From positions 1-64,000 of the forward strand of contig NZ_VUOS01000023.1 of assembly GCF_009829325.1 (NCBI RefSeq): DNA of 64,000 bases. The letters run 5' to 3'. Source of the DNA: Nocardia sp. CY41 (GTDB lineage: Bacteria; Actinomycetota; Actinomycetes; Mycobacteriales; Mycobacteriaceae). The translations under genes and the position numbers were made by a program. Positions 44,659 to 53,308 of the stretch are shown here, in pieces. Below the pieces are notes generated by a model, which searched no databases, had not been told where the DNA came from, and saw only the letters and a program-made list of their open reading frames with translations. The number at the start of each line of letters is the position of its first letter. Position 1 is the stretch's first letter.

Positions 44659-46050
44659 TCAGTGAGCCGCGCCCGGCGGGATGCTCCTGGCCGCGGTGGA
44701 ACCGCAGAATTCCTCGATCCGCTCGTCCAACCGGCGCGCCTCCACCGAGTCGCGGAAGGCCGAAGCCGCGATCCGCCTGCGTACACCCGTCAGCCGCTCC
44801 TCGAGCTGCGCGATGCGCTTGTCCTCGTCGAGCCCGAGCACCGGTTGCAGCGCCTCGGCCGCGCCGTCCAGGCTGCCGTTGATCAGGTGGGCGACCGCGC
44901 AATCGACCCTGGCCAGCGCCTCCGCGCCGTAAGAGCGCTGCTCGGAGGGCCCTTTGGAGTACAGCTCGATGGCGCGCTGGGTGGCGCCGAGCGCGGGCTC
45001 GGCCTGACCGAGGTGGATGTAGGTGGCCCCGGCGTAGTAGTTGGCCTTGGCGTCGTTGAAGCCGAAGACGCCGCCCACCTCGTCGTGCAGCGTGTCGGTC
45101 GCGGCGATCTCGCGGGCGTCGTCGGCCGCCCGCACACAGCGATCGGTGTCCGCGCCGCTGCCCAGCGCCGACCAGATGCGCGCCTCGATGTTGAGCAGGC
45201 GCACCTGCGCGGTCGCGGACTCGGCGAACTCCTGCCCGCTCTGGGCCAACTGGACCGCCCGGCGGGGGCGCTGCGACCAATACTCGATCAGCGCGTGCAT
45301 GCCGCGCGTCCAGGCGCGAAGGCCGTTGTGCCCGCACAGTTCCGCGTAGGCCCACGCGGCCCGGGCCTGCTCGCCCGCCGCGTCGTAGTAGCCGAGGTCG
45401 GTGCTGGCGTTGGCGAGCAGGCCCGAGAGCGTGCCCGCCAGAAGATACAGATGACCCGTGTCTGCGGGCCGCTGATGGCCTTCCAGCAGCCGATACACCC
45501 GGCGGCGCACCCGCACCATTTCCACCATCATCGGCACCGGCGGAATACGCACGTAATCGTTGGCGATGCGCACGACATCCGCGTCGAGCTGTTCCAAAGT
45601 GCTCGCACCGACATTGGTGCTCTCGGCCTTGCCGGCGTGCTCGCTGGCCTCGTGGGCAGCCGCCATGATCAGATCCCTCTCCGAAATCGCTGCTAACGCA
45701 ACACCTCTCATCGCACCGGCGTCTATGAGAGCCAAAAGGTCGGCGTCGCTCGAATAATGAACGCGGGCCGAGGCGTCGGCGCGCGCGTCGAATCCCGGCG
45801 GGACGGCTCGATCGCTCGAGGGCTGATCGATCAAGGCCGCGAACCGGGCCCGCACCACGTCGTCGGATCTGGCCAGGGAGGTGTCCAGAGCGGCCTGGTT
45901 GATCGGTCGTGGATGAACCCGGACGCCCCCGGCTTCCCACTTCGACACCAAGCGTTCGTGCACACCCAGATGGGCCGCGAATTCCCTGATACTCATCCGC
46001 TTGGCATCGCGAAGGGCGCGGGCCTCTTTGCCTGACCAATGCCTGACCAC
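44659..46050 (-). CDS. XRE-family regulator with helical (TPR-like) C-terminus, paralogue 1
   Basis: A 463-residue regulator. An N-terminal helix-turn-helix (WSGKEARALRDAKRMSIREFAAHLGVHERLVSKWEAGG) precedes a long helical region of the kind that forms TPR-like repeats (TLSGLLANASTDLGYYDAAGEQARAAW, GATYIHLGQAEPALGATQRA). GTG 46050 is chosen because GGAAGGGA lies about nine bases upstream and the HTH starts at once. It is paralogous to the gene at 50477 and divergent from the small gene at 46227. The signal it senses is unknown. Confidence 0.8.
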   Translation of the reverse strand: MVRHWSGKEARALRDAKRMSIREFAAHLGVHERLVSKWEAGGVRVHPRPINQAALDTSLARSDDVVRARFAALIDQPSSDRAVPPGFDARADASARVHYSSDADLLALIDAGAMRGVALAAISERDLIMAAAHEASEHAGKAESTNVGASTLEQLDADVVRIANDYVRIPPVPMMVEMVRVRRRVYRLLEGHQRPADTGHLYLLAGTLSGLLANASTDLGYYDAAGEQARAAWAYAELCGHNGLRAWTRGMHALIEYWSQRPRRAVQLAQSGQEFAESATAQVRLLNIEARIWSALGSGADTDRCVRAADDAREIAATDTLHDEVGGVFGFNDAKANYYAGATYIHLGQAEPALGATQRAIELYSKGPSEQRSYGAEALARVDCAVAHLINGSLDGAAEALQPVLGLDEDKRIAQLEERLTGVRRRIAASAFRDSVEARRLDERIEEFCGSTAARSIPPGAAH

Positions 46051-46226
46051 GGTGCCATCCCTTCCGAACGAACCCCTTCCAGAGTACGAGCGCTTTGTGA
46101 GCAGGGCCACAGGTGAAATGTGGTCTGCATCAAAGGCAGCGGAAGGGCAGCGGAAGGCGGGCAGGCGGGCGATACCGAATCACGGCATGAGCCGGGACCA
46201 TTGAGTCGGAAGGCAAGGAGTTCGCC

Positions 46227-46676
46227 GTGAATGTCGAGAAGCTCAGAACCGTGGACGATTGGGTGGCGTTCTATCGGCACGAGTTCGGACTGCCGGTCAC
46301 CGAGCGTGGCGGTTTCGCCATGCTGCCGATCACCGGCCGCGTTTGCGTCGTCCACCTGCCTACCGCGCGTGCCGAAAAGGTGCGCGCCGCACTGGAACAG
46401 CAGGGAACGAGGGGTCCCATGTTGGCCAGGCAGATCCGATGGAGTTTCCTCGCCGAGCCCGACAGTCGACCGGGACCACAGGTGCTCGAGGTGCTCAATC
46501 GGCTGGATATCGGCCTGCCCGCCGTCGGCAGCGCCGTGATGTTGCCGACCGGTCTCGGTCGCTGGACCCGGGAAGGGTGCTTCTGGGTCAGCCCGCCGAG
46601 CCGCGGTGACACGCTTCCTCCGCTGTCCGTCATCCTCACTACGGCGCTCGCGGTGGGAGCGGGCGGCGGGGACTGA
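46227..46676 (+). CDS. Hypothetical protein divergent from XRE regulator
   Basis: A 149-residue soluble protein that I do not recognise. It starts at GTG 46227 after AAGGAG, giving a convincing gene. It contains ERGGFAMLPITGRVCVVHLP and GSAVMLPTGLGRWTREGCFWVSPP, suggesting an alpha/beta domain, and ends in a mildly hydrophobic stretch (LPPLSVILTTALAVGAGGGD). It shares a 176-base divergent spacer with the XRE gene, so it may be its regulatory target. Confidence 0.6.
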   Translation: MNVEKLRTVDDWVAFYRHEFGLPVTERGGFAMLPITGRVCVVHLPTARAEKVRAALEQQGTRGPMLARQIRWSFLAEPDSRPGPQVLEVLNRLDIGLPAVGSAVMLPTGLGRWTREGCFWVSPPSRGDTLPPLSVILTTALAVGAGGGD

Positions 46677-46750
46677 TCACCTCCGCGGTCAGATCCCCGC
46701 TGCCGTCCGCCGGGTCCGCTTCCCCAGTCGACGAAGCGGGCCCGGCGACG

Positions 46751-47350
46751 TCAGCGTGATTCGGCGGCGTCGATCGCGGCGGCCGGAATCGGGAAGTTGA
46801 GGTAGGACCGCGACGGAGTGGGTCCACGCTGGCCCTGATACTTGGAGCCCGCCACGGCGCTGCCGTAGGGGTGCTCGGCCGGGCTGGTCAGTCTGAGCAG
46901 GCACAACTGGCCGATCTTCATGCCCGGCCACAGCGTGATCGGCAGATTGGCCACGTTGGACAGCTCGAGCGTGATGTGCCCGCTGAAGCCGGGATCGATG
47001 AAACCCGCCGTCGAGTGGGTCAGCAGACCCAATCGGCCCAGGCTCGACTTGCCCTCCAACCGGCCGGCCAGGTCGTCCGGCAGGGTGCACACTTCGAGGG
47101 TGGAGCCCAGCACGAACTCGCCGGGATGCAGGACGAACGGCTCGCCTTCGGCCGGCTCCACCAGGCTGGTGAGTTCGTCCTGCCGCTGCGCGGGATCGAT
47201 GTGGGTGTAGCGAGTGTTGTTGAACACCCGGAACATCCGGTCCAAGCGCACGTCGATGCTCGACGGCTGGATGAGGTTCTCCACCAGCGGCTCGACCCCG
47301 AGACGCCCAGCGGCGATCTCCGCGCGGATGTCACGATCGGAAAGCAGCAC
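46751..47350 (-). CDS. dcd: dCTP deaminase (dUMP-forming type)
   Basis: A 199-residue nucleotide enzyme. It is closely similar to mycobacterial Dcd over its length: LLSDRDIRAEI, IQPSSIDVRLDRMFRVFNN, RLEGKSSLGRLGLLTHSTAGFIDPGFSGHITLELSN and KYQGQRGPTPSRSYLNF. The actinobacterial enzyme is bifunctional, deaminating dCTP and hydrolysing dUTP to dUMP. GTG 47350 matches the family start (VLLSDRD); the longer open frame to 47728 is spurious. It is divergent from the SDR gene. Confidence 0.93.
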   Translation of the reverse strand: MLLSDRDIRAEIAAGRLGVEPLVENLIQPSSIDVRLDRMFRVFNNTRYTHIDPAQRQDELTSLVEPAEGEPFVLHPGEFVLGSTLEVCTLPDDLAGRLEGKSSLGRLGLLTHSTAGFIDPGFSGHITLELSNVANLPITLWPGMKIGQLCLLRLTSPAEHPYGSAVAGSKYQGQRGPTPSRSYLNFPIPAAAIDAAESR

Positions 47351-47462
47351 GCGACGAGCGTAGCGCCTGCTCGCCGGGACTCCTCCGCCGCACAGTGATA
47401 TGGAGAGAACGATATCCTCGCATTCATTCGGGCAGCGCCGCCCGCGATCGAAGGGATGAACC

Positions 47463-48236
47463 ATGACCGAGGGCTCGCTGTTCGACCTCACCGGCCACGT
47501 CGCCGTCATCACCGGAGGCAACTCCGGCATCGGTCTTGGATTCGCCCGTGGGCTCGCGAAAGCAGGCGCCGATGTCTGCGTCGTCGGCCGCAACAGCGAA
47601 CGCAACGAGGCCGCCGCCGCCGAATTGCGCGAGTTCGGCGGGCGCGTGCTGGCGCTGAGCTGCGACGTGGGTGAGGAGCAGCAGGTGATCGACACCATGG
47701 GCCGCGCCACCGACGAACTCGGCCGCATCGACTCCTGCTTCGTGAACGCCGGTGTCAGTCAGGGTTTCATCCCGTTCGTGGAGACCGATCTCGCGGAATT
47801 CCGCCGGGTCACCTCCCTCAACCTCGACGCCGCGTTCGTGACCCTGCGCGAAGCGGCCAAGGTGATGCTCGCCCAAGGCGAGGGCGGCAGTCTGGTCGCC
47901 ACCGCCAGCCTGGCCGCCCGCCAGGGCGTTCCGCGCGGGCAGTCCTACGCGGCCGGCAAGGCGGGGCTGATCGCCATGGTCAACTCGATCGCGGTGGAGC
48001 TGGCCAAACACGGCATCCGCGCGAACTCGGTGCTGCCCGGCTGGGTCGAGACACCGATGACCGAAGGGGCCTTCGCCTGGGACCGTTTCCGCGAACGGGT
48101 CCACCCCAGGATCCCGGTTCGCCGCTGGGGCATGCCGAGCGATTTCGAATCCGTCGCCGTCTACCTCGCCAGCCCCACCAGCGCCTACCACACCGGCGAC
48201 ACCCTCCTGATCGACGGCGGCTACAGCAAGTTCTGA
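47463..48236 (+). CDS. SDR-family NAD(P)-dependent oxidoreductase
   Basis: A 257-residue classical short-chain dehydrogenase. Cofactor motif GGNSGIGLGFA (about 18-28), CVVGRNSERN, structural NAG (FVNAGVSQG), catalytic Ser in ATASLAARQG and Tyr-x3-Lys in YAAGKAG, and C-terminal HTGDTLLIDGGYSKF are all present. An Arg after the second strand (GRNSER) suggests NADP preference. Substrate is unknown. It starts 112 bases from the divergent dcd start. Confidence 0.9.
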   Translation: MTEGSLFDLTGHVAVITGGNSGIGLGFARGLAKAGADVCVVGRNSERNEAAAAELREFGGRVLALSCDVGEEQQVIDTMGRATDELGRIDSCFVNAGVSQGFIPFVETDLAEFRRVTSLNLDAAFVTLREAAKVMLAQGEGGSLVATASLAARQGVPRGQSYAAGKAGLIAMVNSIAVELAKHGIRANSVLPGWVETPMTEGAFAWDRFRERVHPRIPVRRWGMPSDFESVAVYLASPTSAYHTGDTLLIDGGYSKF

Positions 48237-48552
48237 GTCGGCGTCGGCCGCTGCTCGGACCCGCTCTGCCACGGCGGCCCGGCAGACGCTCGACACGACC
48301 AGCTGGACGCAGCGGGTCGTCGAGCACTGCTCGCCTACAACGGCACACAGGCGGCATGGACGCCGCTGCCGTGACCCGCGTGCGGCGCGATCGCCTCATC
48401 GCGCATCGCTGCCGTCCGGCGACGCCGGTCCATCGGCTCACGCCTGGACCGATGGCTCCGATCTTGCCGGCGATGGTCGGGTCGTCGGCGTGGTGTCGTC
48501 CCAGCTGGGAACGGCCCGGGTTACCTTCCAGCGCCGAAGATGGCAACGTGGA
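48237..48552. other. 316-base region without a supported gene
   Basis: The only structure noted is an inverted repeat CCATCGG (48430-48436) / CCGATGG (48449-48455) with nested GGTCC/GGACC, about 100 bases upstream of the PAP2 gene; it could be an operator or a weak terminator. Open frames here are on the other strand or frames and look like shadows. Confidence 0.45.
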
Positions 48553-49275
48553 ATGGTGACCTCCCCTCGCATTCGCAACGCTCTCGGGGTGCTCACCGCA
48601 TTGCTGGTGGTGTGCGCCGCAGCTCTCACCGCAGGAGTGGTCGGGAATCGCGGCCCCGGCGGAGTCGATCGAGGCATCGCCGACTGGGCCGTCGCGCACC
48701 GTATCGACGCGCTGACCCCGGCCGCGGTGGTGATCAGCGTCCTGGGCGGAACGCTCGCCATGACCGCCCTGGCCACCGCGACCTGCCTGGTGCTGACCTG
48801 GCGGCGGCGCTGGACGTCGGCGGCGCTCGTCGCGATCACCGGGCTTGGCGGCGGCTTACTCGTTCGCGGCGGCAAGCGCCTGACCGACCGGGACCGCCCG
48901 CCCGTCGAGGATCACCTGATCAGCGTCTCCAACCAGGCCTATCCCTCCGGACACAGCATGGGCTCGTTCGTCGTGGTCGGCATCGTCCTGGTGGTCGCGC
49001 TGCCCAGCGTGCACGGCCCCGCCCTCCGCGCGTGCACCGCCGTCGCCGCCGCACTGTTCGTCCTCACGGTCGGCCTGTCCCGTATCTACCTCGGCGTCCA
49101 CTGGACCACGGATGTCCTCGCCGGCTGGTGCTTCGGCGCGCTCTGGCTCATCCTCTGCCTGACGGTGTACTGGTACTTGGTGCGTTCCGAGCGAGAGTCG
49201 ACCACGTCTCCCGACGACCTTTCCAGCACGGGACCCGGCGATGTCGAGGCTTCATCGACCTCTGGAGCGAAATAG
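48553..49275 (+). CDS. PAP2-family membrane phosphatase
   Basis: A 240-residue integral membrane phosphatase with about five or six helices. The three PAP2 motifs are present: KRLTDRDRPP, NQAYPSGHSMGSF and SRIYLGVHWTTDVLAGW. The conserved His residues of motifs two and three form the active site on the outer face. Likely substrates are isoprenyl diphosphates or phosphatidate; the sequence does not decide. ATG 48553 fits the first helix (NALGVLTALLVVCAAALTAGVV); the open frame extends to 48490. Confidence 0.87.
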   Translation: MVTSPRIRNALGVLTALLVVCAAALTAGVVGNRGPGGVDRGIADWAVAHRIDALTPAAVVISVLGGTLAMTALATATCLVLTWRRRWTSAALVAITGLGGGLLVRGGKRLTDRDRPPVEDHLISVSNQAYPSGHSMGSFVVVGIVLVVALPSVHGPALRACTAVAAALFVLTVGLSRIYLGVHWTTDVLAGWCFGALWLILCLTVYWYLVRSERESTTSPDDLSSTGPGDVEASSTSGAK

Positions 49276-49516
49276 ACCGCATTCAGCGTGCGGAGTCGGA
49301 TGAGATCTGACGACATCCCTGTCGACCGACGCGGCCGGCCGAGCCGACAGCTCGACACGATGGCGATCAACCGGACAGGAAGCGACGCGAACTCCGAAGA
49401 CCGAGTCGCCGCCCGACCGCACGGGGGATCATTACCCCAGGTCAACGGCTTCTAGCTGGACTTTTCCCACCCCACGCGCGGCTTCTGCTACAGTCTCGGT
49501 TGGCACATCCGCCTCT

Positions 49517-49590
49517 GCCGATGTAGTTCAATGGTAGAACTTCTGCTTCCCAAGCAGACAGCGCGGGTTCGATTCCCGTCATCGGCTCCA
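49517..49590 (+). tRNA. tRNA-Gly (anticodon CCC)
   Basis: A complete 74-base cloverleaf including encoded CCA. The acceptor arms are GCCGATG (49517-49523) and CATCGGC (49580-49586), followed by U73 and CCA. The D-loop is TTCAATGGTAGAA, the anticodon loop is TTCCCAA giving anticodon CCC, and the T-loop is GGTTCGATTCC. U73 and the CCC anticodon fit glycine. M. tuberculosis also has a glycine tRNA next to dcd. Confidence 0.95.
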
Positions 49591-49592
49591 CC

Positions 49593-49625
49593 GAAAACCC
49601 GCCCTGCCCAGGGCGGGTTTTCGTT
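49593..49625 (+). terminator. Terminator of the tRNA-Gly gene
   Basis: A perfect 13-bp stem (49593-49605 with 49610-49622) and a 4-base loop begin two bases after the tRNA CCA; the descending arm ends in TTTTC, with a further short T-run (TTTG) after it. Confidence 0.9.
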
Positions 49626-49758
49626 TGCGACCGTCAGGCGAGTAGGGAACCGCATCCAAGCTGTGCCCAACACACTTTTGCAGTGGTGTGCGGTCGAATC
49701 GGGCGAAACAGTCCGGGTCAGGCGGATTTGTTGCCGGATATGGTCGCTCGTTGATCCG

Positions 49759-49764
49759 TACACT
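49759..49764 (+). promoter_or_regulatory. Putative -10 element for leaderless mRNA of the 2H protein
   Basis: TACACT is followed by six bases and then GTG 49771. No ribosome-binding site precedes that GTG, so a leaderless transcript is likely. Confidence 0.45.
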
Positions 49765-49770
49765 CACGGC

Positions 49771-50472
49771 GTGGTTCCCACCAAGCGTCCATTCCCGCTG
49801 CTGCAACCCGCATCTGCGTCCGACCCTTCGGCCATTCGTTCCAACGATTGGACGGCGTTCCGTCAGCTCGGGGATCTGTATGACCACTGGACCCTCAAGT
49901 CATGGGCGCCCGGGCAGTCCGGCTACTACTGGTACCTCACCTTCGATGATCCGGCGCTGACCGATCTCGCCGAGAGATGCCAGAAGACTCTCGCCGACGA
50001 CGGGATCGACCCGGTTCCGCTCGACGCCCTGCACATGACACTGCTGAACGTCGGCAAGGTCGGCGATGTCTCCGGCGAACAGCTCGCGGGTATCACCGCC
50101 GCAGCGCGTTCACGGCTGGTCGACATCGCGCCGTTCGACGTCGAGGTCGGGCCGCTCACCGGCTCCCGTAGCGCGCTGCGATTCTCGGTAGCCCCATGGG
50201 ACAACTTGTTCAGGCTGCATCGTGCCGTTCGCGAGGCGACCGCAGTGCACCGGCCGACGAGCCGCATCGCCGAGACGACCGAGTTCCGGCCGCACCTCGG
50301 AATCGGCTACATCAACCGCCCCCAGAACGCTGCGGCGCTGATCGCCGAGGTGGCCGCGCTGCGAGATCTGCCGCCGGTGAGCGTGCGCGTGAACAAGGTC
50401 GATCTCGTCGAGCTGCGCCGCGACGGCCGCCGGTATCGCTGGACCCAGTGTGCCGTGCTCCCGCTCGGCTGA
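49771..50472 (+). CDS. 2'-5' RNA ligase / 2H phosphoesterase family protein
   Basis: A 233-residue protein with the two histidine motifs of the 2H superfamily: LHMTLLNVGK (about 88-97) and PHLGIGYINR (about 174-183). Bacterial members join or cleave 2'-5' RNA linkages or cyclic phosphates in tRNA metabolism; the exact reaction is unknown. GTG 49771 is chosen because the similarity begins shortly after and a -10-like box sits six bases upstream; the longer frame would run through the tRNA. It is convergent with the XRE gene at 50477, with four bases between stops. Confidence 0.78.
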   Translation: MVPTKRPFPLLQPASASDPSAIRSNDWTAFRQLGDLYDHWTLKSWAPGQSGYYWYLTFDDPALTDLAERCQKTLADDGIDPVPLDALHMTLLNVGKVGDVSGEQLAGITAAARSRLVDIAPFDVEVGPLTGSRSALRFSVAPWDNLFRLHRAVREATAVHRPTSRIAETTEFRPHLGIGYINRPQNAAALIAEVAALRDLPPVSVRVNKVDLVELRRDGRRYRWTQCAVLPLG

Positions 50473-50476
50473 GCCC

Positions 50477-51736
50477 CTACCCCTGCGGTGCCGAGAACTC
50501 CCGCGCGGAAGACGACCACTCCTGCAGGAAGCCGAGGTACTCGCCGGACCCGCGGGCCGGGCTCGCACCGATGATCGCGCCGAGTTCGTGTGCCCGCTGC
50601 CAGACCGAGCGGATCGGCCGGTCGCGGGACGCTTCGAGCGCCTCGATTCCCAGGCGAACAGCGCGCTCGACGTCACGACGACCGGCGCCGAGCATCGCCG
50701 CAGCCATGTCGAGCCGCACCAGAGACCGGCTCCACACCGAATCGGACTCGGCGACCAGGTCTTCGACCTGCTGGCCGTAGTCCAGGCAGCGCTGATACTC
50801 CCCTGCAGAGAGGAATGCGGTGGCCGCGTTCGCCATCAGCCGCGCCTCGCCGTATGCCTCGAAGGTCAATGCGGGCGTGAGTCCGGGTCCCGTGTCGAGC
50901 GTCGCCGCAGTGGTGGTTGCCGCGTCGATCGCCGCAGCGACACCAGCCGAGTCCCCGACTTTGCCGAGCGCGCGCGCCAATCCGTTCGAGTACAGGCGAA
51001 TGGATTGCGGCCCACCGTTGGCTAGGTCCAATCCCTCATAGGCGGCCCGGACCGCAGCCGCGTAATCGCCTTGGTAGTAGGCACAGAAGCTCTCGGTGCC
51101 CTTCACCCACGCCTGCAGGTCGGTGTCGCCGAGCAACTCGCCGATGACGAACGCCTCGCGGCAGTACATCCGGGCGTGCCCGAATCGCCCGCGGTTGACC
51201 GCCATGTAGCCGAGCACGCCCGACAGGCGGGCGGCGATCGAGTAAAGCATGCGAAGTTGAGCGGGGTGACGGCGCTGCCCGAGCATCACTTCGACTTGGT
51301 GGCGCGCCGAGACCACTTCCGGGGCCAATCGGCGCGGCCCCTCCAGCTCGTAGCGGTCGACAATGTCATCGACTGCCAGCGACAGGACGTCGATCACACT
51401 GCCGTCCGCGTCGAGTTCGGAAAGTCCCTGGACCCGCCGCGCGATATCCGTTGGCGACTCGAAGGTGTCGGCCACCGTCCGCATGTGAGTTGGTCGTGAG
51501 CCCGGCATCAATGCAGCTTCGAACCGCGCCCGCTCAGAATCGGTGAGCCGGTCGAGCATGGTGTCCATGGCCGCGGCGTACTTGCCTGACAGCTCTATGG
51601 TCTGTCGCCGACCTTCCCACTTGCGCACCGCCGCGACGGTGAACCCCAGGATCTCGGCGAATTCCAGCTGACTGACACGCAGCGCCGCGGTGCGCAATGC
51701 ACGAACCTCGACCCCCGTCCACTTGGTCACGATCAT
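50477..51736 (-). CDS. XRE-family regulator with helical C-terminus, paralogue 2
   Basis: A 419-residue regulator like that at 44659: helix-turn-helix KWTGVEVRALRTAALRVSQLEFAEILGFTVAAVRKWEGRR, then long helical repeats (ARLSGVLGYMAVNRGRFGHARMYCREAF, GEYQRCLDYGQQVEDL). ATG 51736 (MIVTKWTGVEV) is chosen by alignment with its paralogue; the frame extends to 51919. It is divergent from a run of small genes starting at 51947. Such large XRE regulators in actinomycetes often sit beside small partner genes they control. Confidence 0.8.
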   Translation of the reverse strand: MIVTKWTGVEVRALRTAALRVSQLEFAEILGFTVAAVRKWEGRRQTIELSGKYAAAMDTMLDRLTDSERARFEAALMPGSRPTHMRTVADTFESPTDIARRVQGLSELDADGSVIDVLSLAVDDIVDRYELEGPRRLAPEVVSARHQVEVMLGQRRHPAQLRMLYSIAARLSGVLGYMAVNRGRFGHARMYCREAFVIGELLGDTDLQAWVKGTESFCAYYQGDYAAAVRAAYEGLDLANGGPQSIRLYSNGLARALGKVGDSAGVAAAIDAATTTAATLDTGPGLTPALTFEAYGEARLMANAATAFLSAGEYQRCLDYGQQVEDLVAESDSVWSRSLVRLDMAAAMLGAGRRDVERAVRLGIEALEASRDRPIRSVWQRAHELGAIIGASPARGSGEYLGFLQEWSSSAREFSAPQG

Positions 51737-51946
51737 CTGATCTGGCCCATCTGTGCGTCCGTCCGTGAACGCCAGCGTAGATGTTCCGTAGTAGTCGCGT
51801 GGATTCAATTGCCTGCATTTCCGCTGGAAAGTGCTGGTAGGCACCCGACGCCGGGTGATGCCAGTCCATCGGCAGCGCTGACCCCCAGTCGATGGCGAGA
51901 GCCCCGGCGCCGGGTGCACACCAACGCACCCAGCAGCGAGGACGGT

Positions 51947-52252
51947 ATGACCGCAAAGGCAATCGGGGCCCTGCAGAAGGACTTCGCAGAAGACCCTCAG
52001 CTCGATGTTACGACAATCCTCGAACTAGCCGACCGAGGATTCACGCTCGTCGAGATGCTCTCGGCCGGTGACGAGATCGATCCCGATTGCGGCACCTGTT
52101 TACTCGCGCGGATCCTCTTGCACCGCGCGGCGGTCGTTGTGATCGCTGAGGCGCGTCACATGCCCGCGCCTGATGGACGAGGTCACCGCGGTATGCAGCG
52201 TGGTCACATCCGTCCAGAAGACCCTGGCCACGTGCAGTACCCGGAGGAGTGA
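51947..52252 (+). CDS. Small hypothetical protein, first of a small-gene run
   Basis: A 101-residue protein with no recognised family. Its N-terminal half is acidic and helical (ALQKDFAEDPQLDVTTILELADRGFTLVEMLSAGDEIDPDCGTC) and its end is polar with many His/Arg/Gly. GCGAGGA lies upstream of ATG 51947. Its stop overlaps the next start in a TGATG arrangement, which supports translation. It is divergent from the XRE regulator. Confidence 0.55.
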   Translation: MTAKAIGALQKDFAEDPQLDVTTILELADRGFTLVEMLSAGDEIDPDCGTCLLARILLHRAAVVVIAEARHMPAPDGRGHRGMQRGHIRPEDPGHVQYPEE

Positions 52253-52476
52253 TGGAACCTCATGCCTCGGCCGAACTCGACGCCGTACGCGCCATCTTCA
52301 CAGCCGACGACGCCGCCAAGCTCGCTATCGCCCGCAAAGACGGCCCGCTGTGGATGGCTGTGGACAAGTCGCAGACATGGGCTTTGGTCGACGAGTACGG
52401 CACTCCGGGCGACGAATTCACCATCGTCGGTACCGCTTTCGGCACGCCAGAGCTGAACGAGGGGGACGCCGAGTGA
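52252..52476 (+). CDS. Small hypothetical protein
   Basis: A 74-residue acidic protein (MEPHASAELDAVRAIFTADDAAKL, then GPLWMAVDKSQTWALVDEYG). GGAGGA lies just upstream and the ATG shares one base with the previous stop. Its own stop overlaps the following GTG by four bases (GTGA). The coupling on both sides argues it is real. No family recognised; it looks like a small globular domain. Confidence 0.58.
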   Translation: MEPHASAELDAVRAIFTADDAAKLAIARKDGPLWMAVDKSQTWALVDEYGTPGDEFTIVGTAFGTPELNEGDAE

Positions 52477-52799
52477 ACGGGTGGGTCGCATTCGCAATCG
52501 GGCTCGGTGCCGCGCTCATGGTGATGGTGCCCGTGGTCGCGGCCACGATGTGGTGGCAGGTTCCCGCCGACCGCGAGGCCGCCAAGACGCGCATCACCGA
52601 GCAGCGAACGCAAAACATGTTGCGGGCTAAGGATTTTCCGCACAATCCGCATGATCGCGATCTCGGTATCCACGAGGCGCACATGACAATGCAACGGCAT
52701 CGCGGGTGCCGCGCAGACGAGTGTCCGCGTAAGGCGGCAGCGCGGCAAGTCTTGATCAGCGCGGGCCGGATGAAGCCTGACACCTCACGGGAGTACTGA
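52473..52799 (+). CDS. Small membrane-anchored hypothetical protein
   Basis: A 108-residue protein with one N-terminal transmembrane helix (WVAFAIGLGAALMVMVPVVAATMW) and a polar, probably cytoplasmic tail with two cysteines and several histidines (HEAHMTMQRHRGCRADECPRKAAARQVL). GTG 52473 overlaps the previous stop and is preceded by GAGGGGGA. Function unknown; its setting among coupled small genes resembles accessory or element-borne genes. Confidence 0.58.
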   Translation: MNGWVAFAIGLGAALMVMVPVVAATMWWQVPADREAAKTRITEQRTQNMLRAKDFPHNPHDRDLGIHEAHMTMQRHRGCRADECPRKAAARQVLISAGRMKPDTSREY

Positions 52800-52828
52800 G
52801 CGCGCAGGCCGCTCAGATAGAGGAAGGA

Positions 52829-53296
52829 ATGGGGAACCTCATGCTGACTCGCTGTATCGCAATCATTCTCGTCGGAATACTCGGCTCTGCCGTGCTCGGC
52901 ACGGCACCGGCCGAGGCTATGACCGGCATCCATACGGAGTTCATCGCCGCCAAATCCTGCGGTTTCGAATTCACCTACAGTCGGCCATCGGTGTACGCAC
53001 CGAAGATCACGGGAAACGGCGTCGCCCAGTGCGACGGGCCACCCGAAGAGCACATCTTGACCCTGGCGCTGGAATACCAGCAAGGCGGTAGGTGGGTGAA
53101 CGCCGCCCACATCACCGATGCCGCGATCCCGCCGGCCCCGCCGAAATCCAGGACATACGAGGTGAGCGCAGCATGTTACGCGGGCACCTGGCGTGTCAGT
53201 ATGAGCGTGACAGGCCGCATCCAGGGCAACCCGTTCGTGTTCAGTGACCACTCGAGAACGCGCGATGTATCCACCAGCCAATGCCCGAGCCGATGA
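52829..53296 (+). CDS. Small secreted hypothetical protein
   Basis: A 155-residue protein with a signal peptide (LTRCIAIILVGILGSAVLGTAPAEA) and a mature part with four cysteines (KSCGFEF, AQCDGPP, SAACYAG, TSQCPSR), spaced so that two disulfides are possible. ATG 52829 is preceded by GAGGAAGGA; ATG 52841 would also give a good signal peptide. No family recognised. It follows the membrane protein by 29 bases. Confidence 0.6.
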   Translation: MGNLMLTRCIAIILVGILGSAVLGTAPAEAMTGIHTEFIAAKSCGFEFTYSRPSVYAPKITGNGVAQCDGPPEEHILTLALEYQQGGRWVNAAHITDAAIPPAPPKSRTYEVSAACYAGTWRVSMSVTGRIQGNPFVFSDHSRTRDVSTSQCPSR

Positions 53297-53308
53297 GAGG
53301 AATCTCCG

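Noticed and set aside
46751..47728. Extended 325-codon reading of dcd
   Set aside because: The first 126 codons have no similarity and overlap the divergent SDR gene; the Dcd family begins at GTG 47350.
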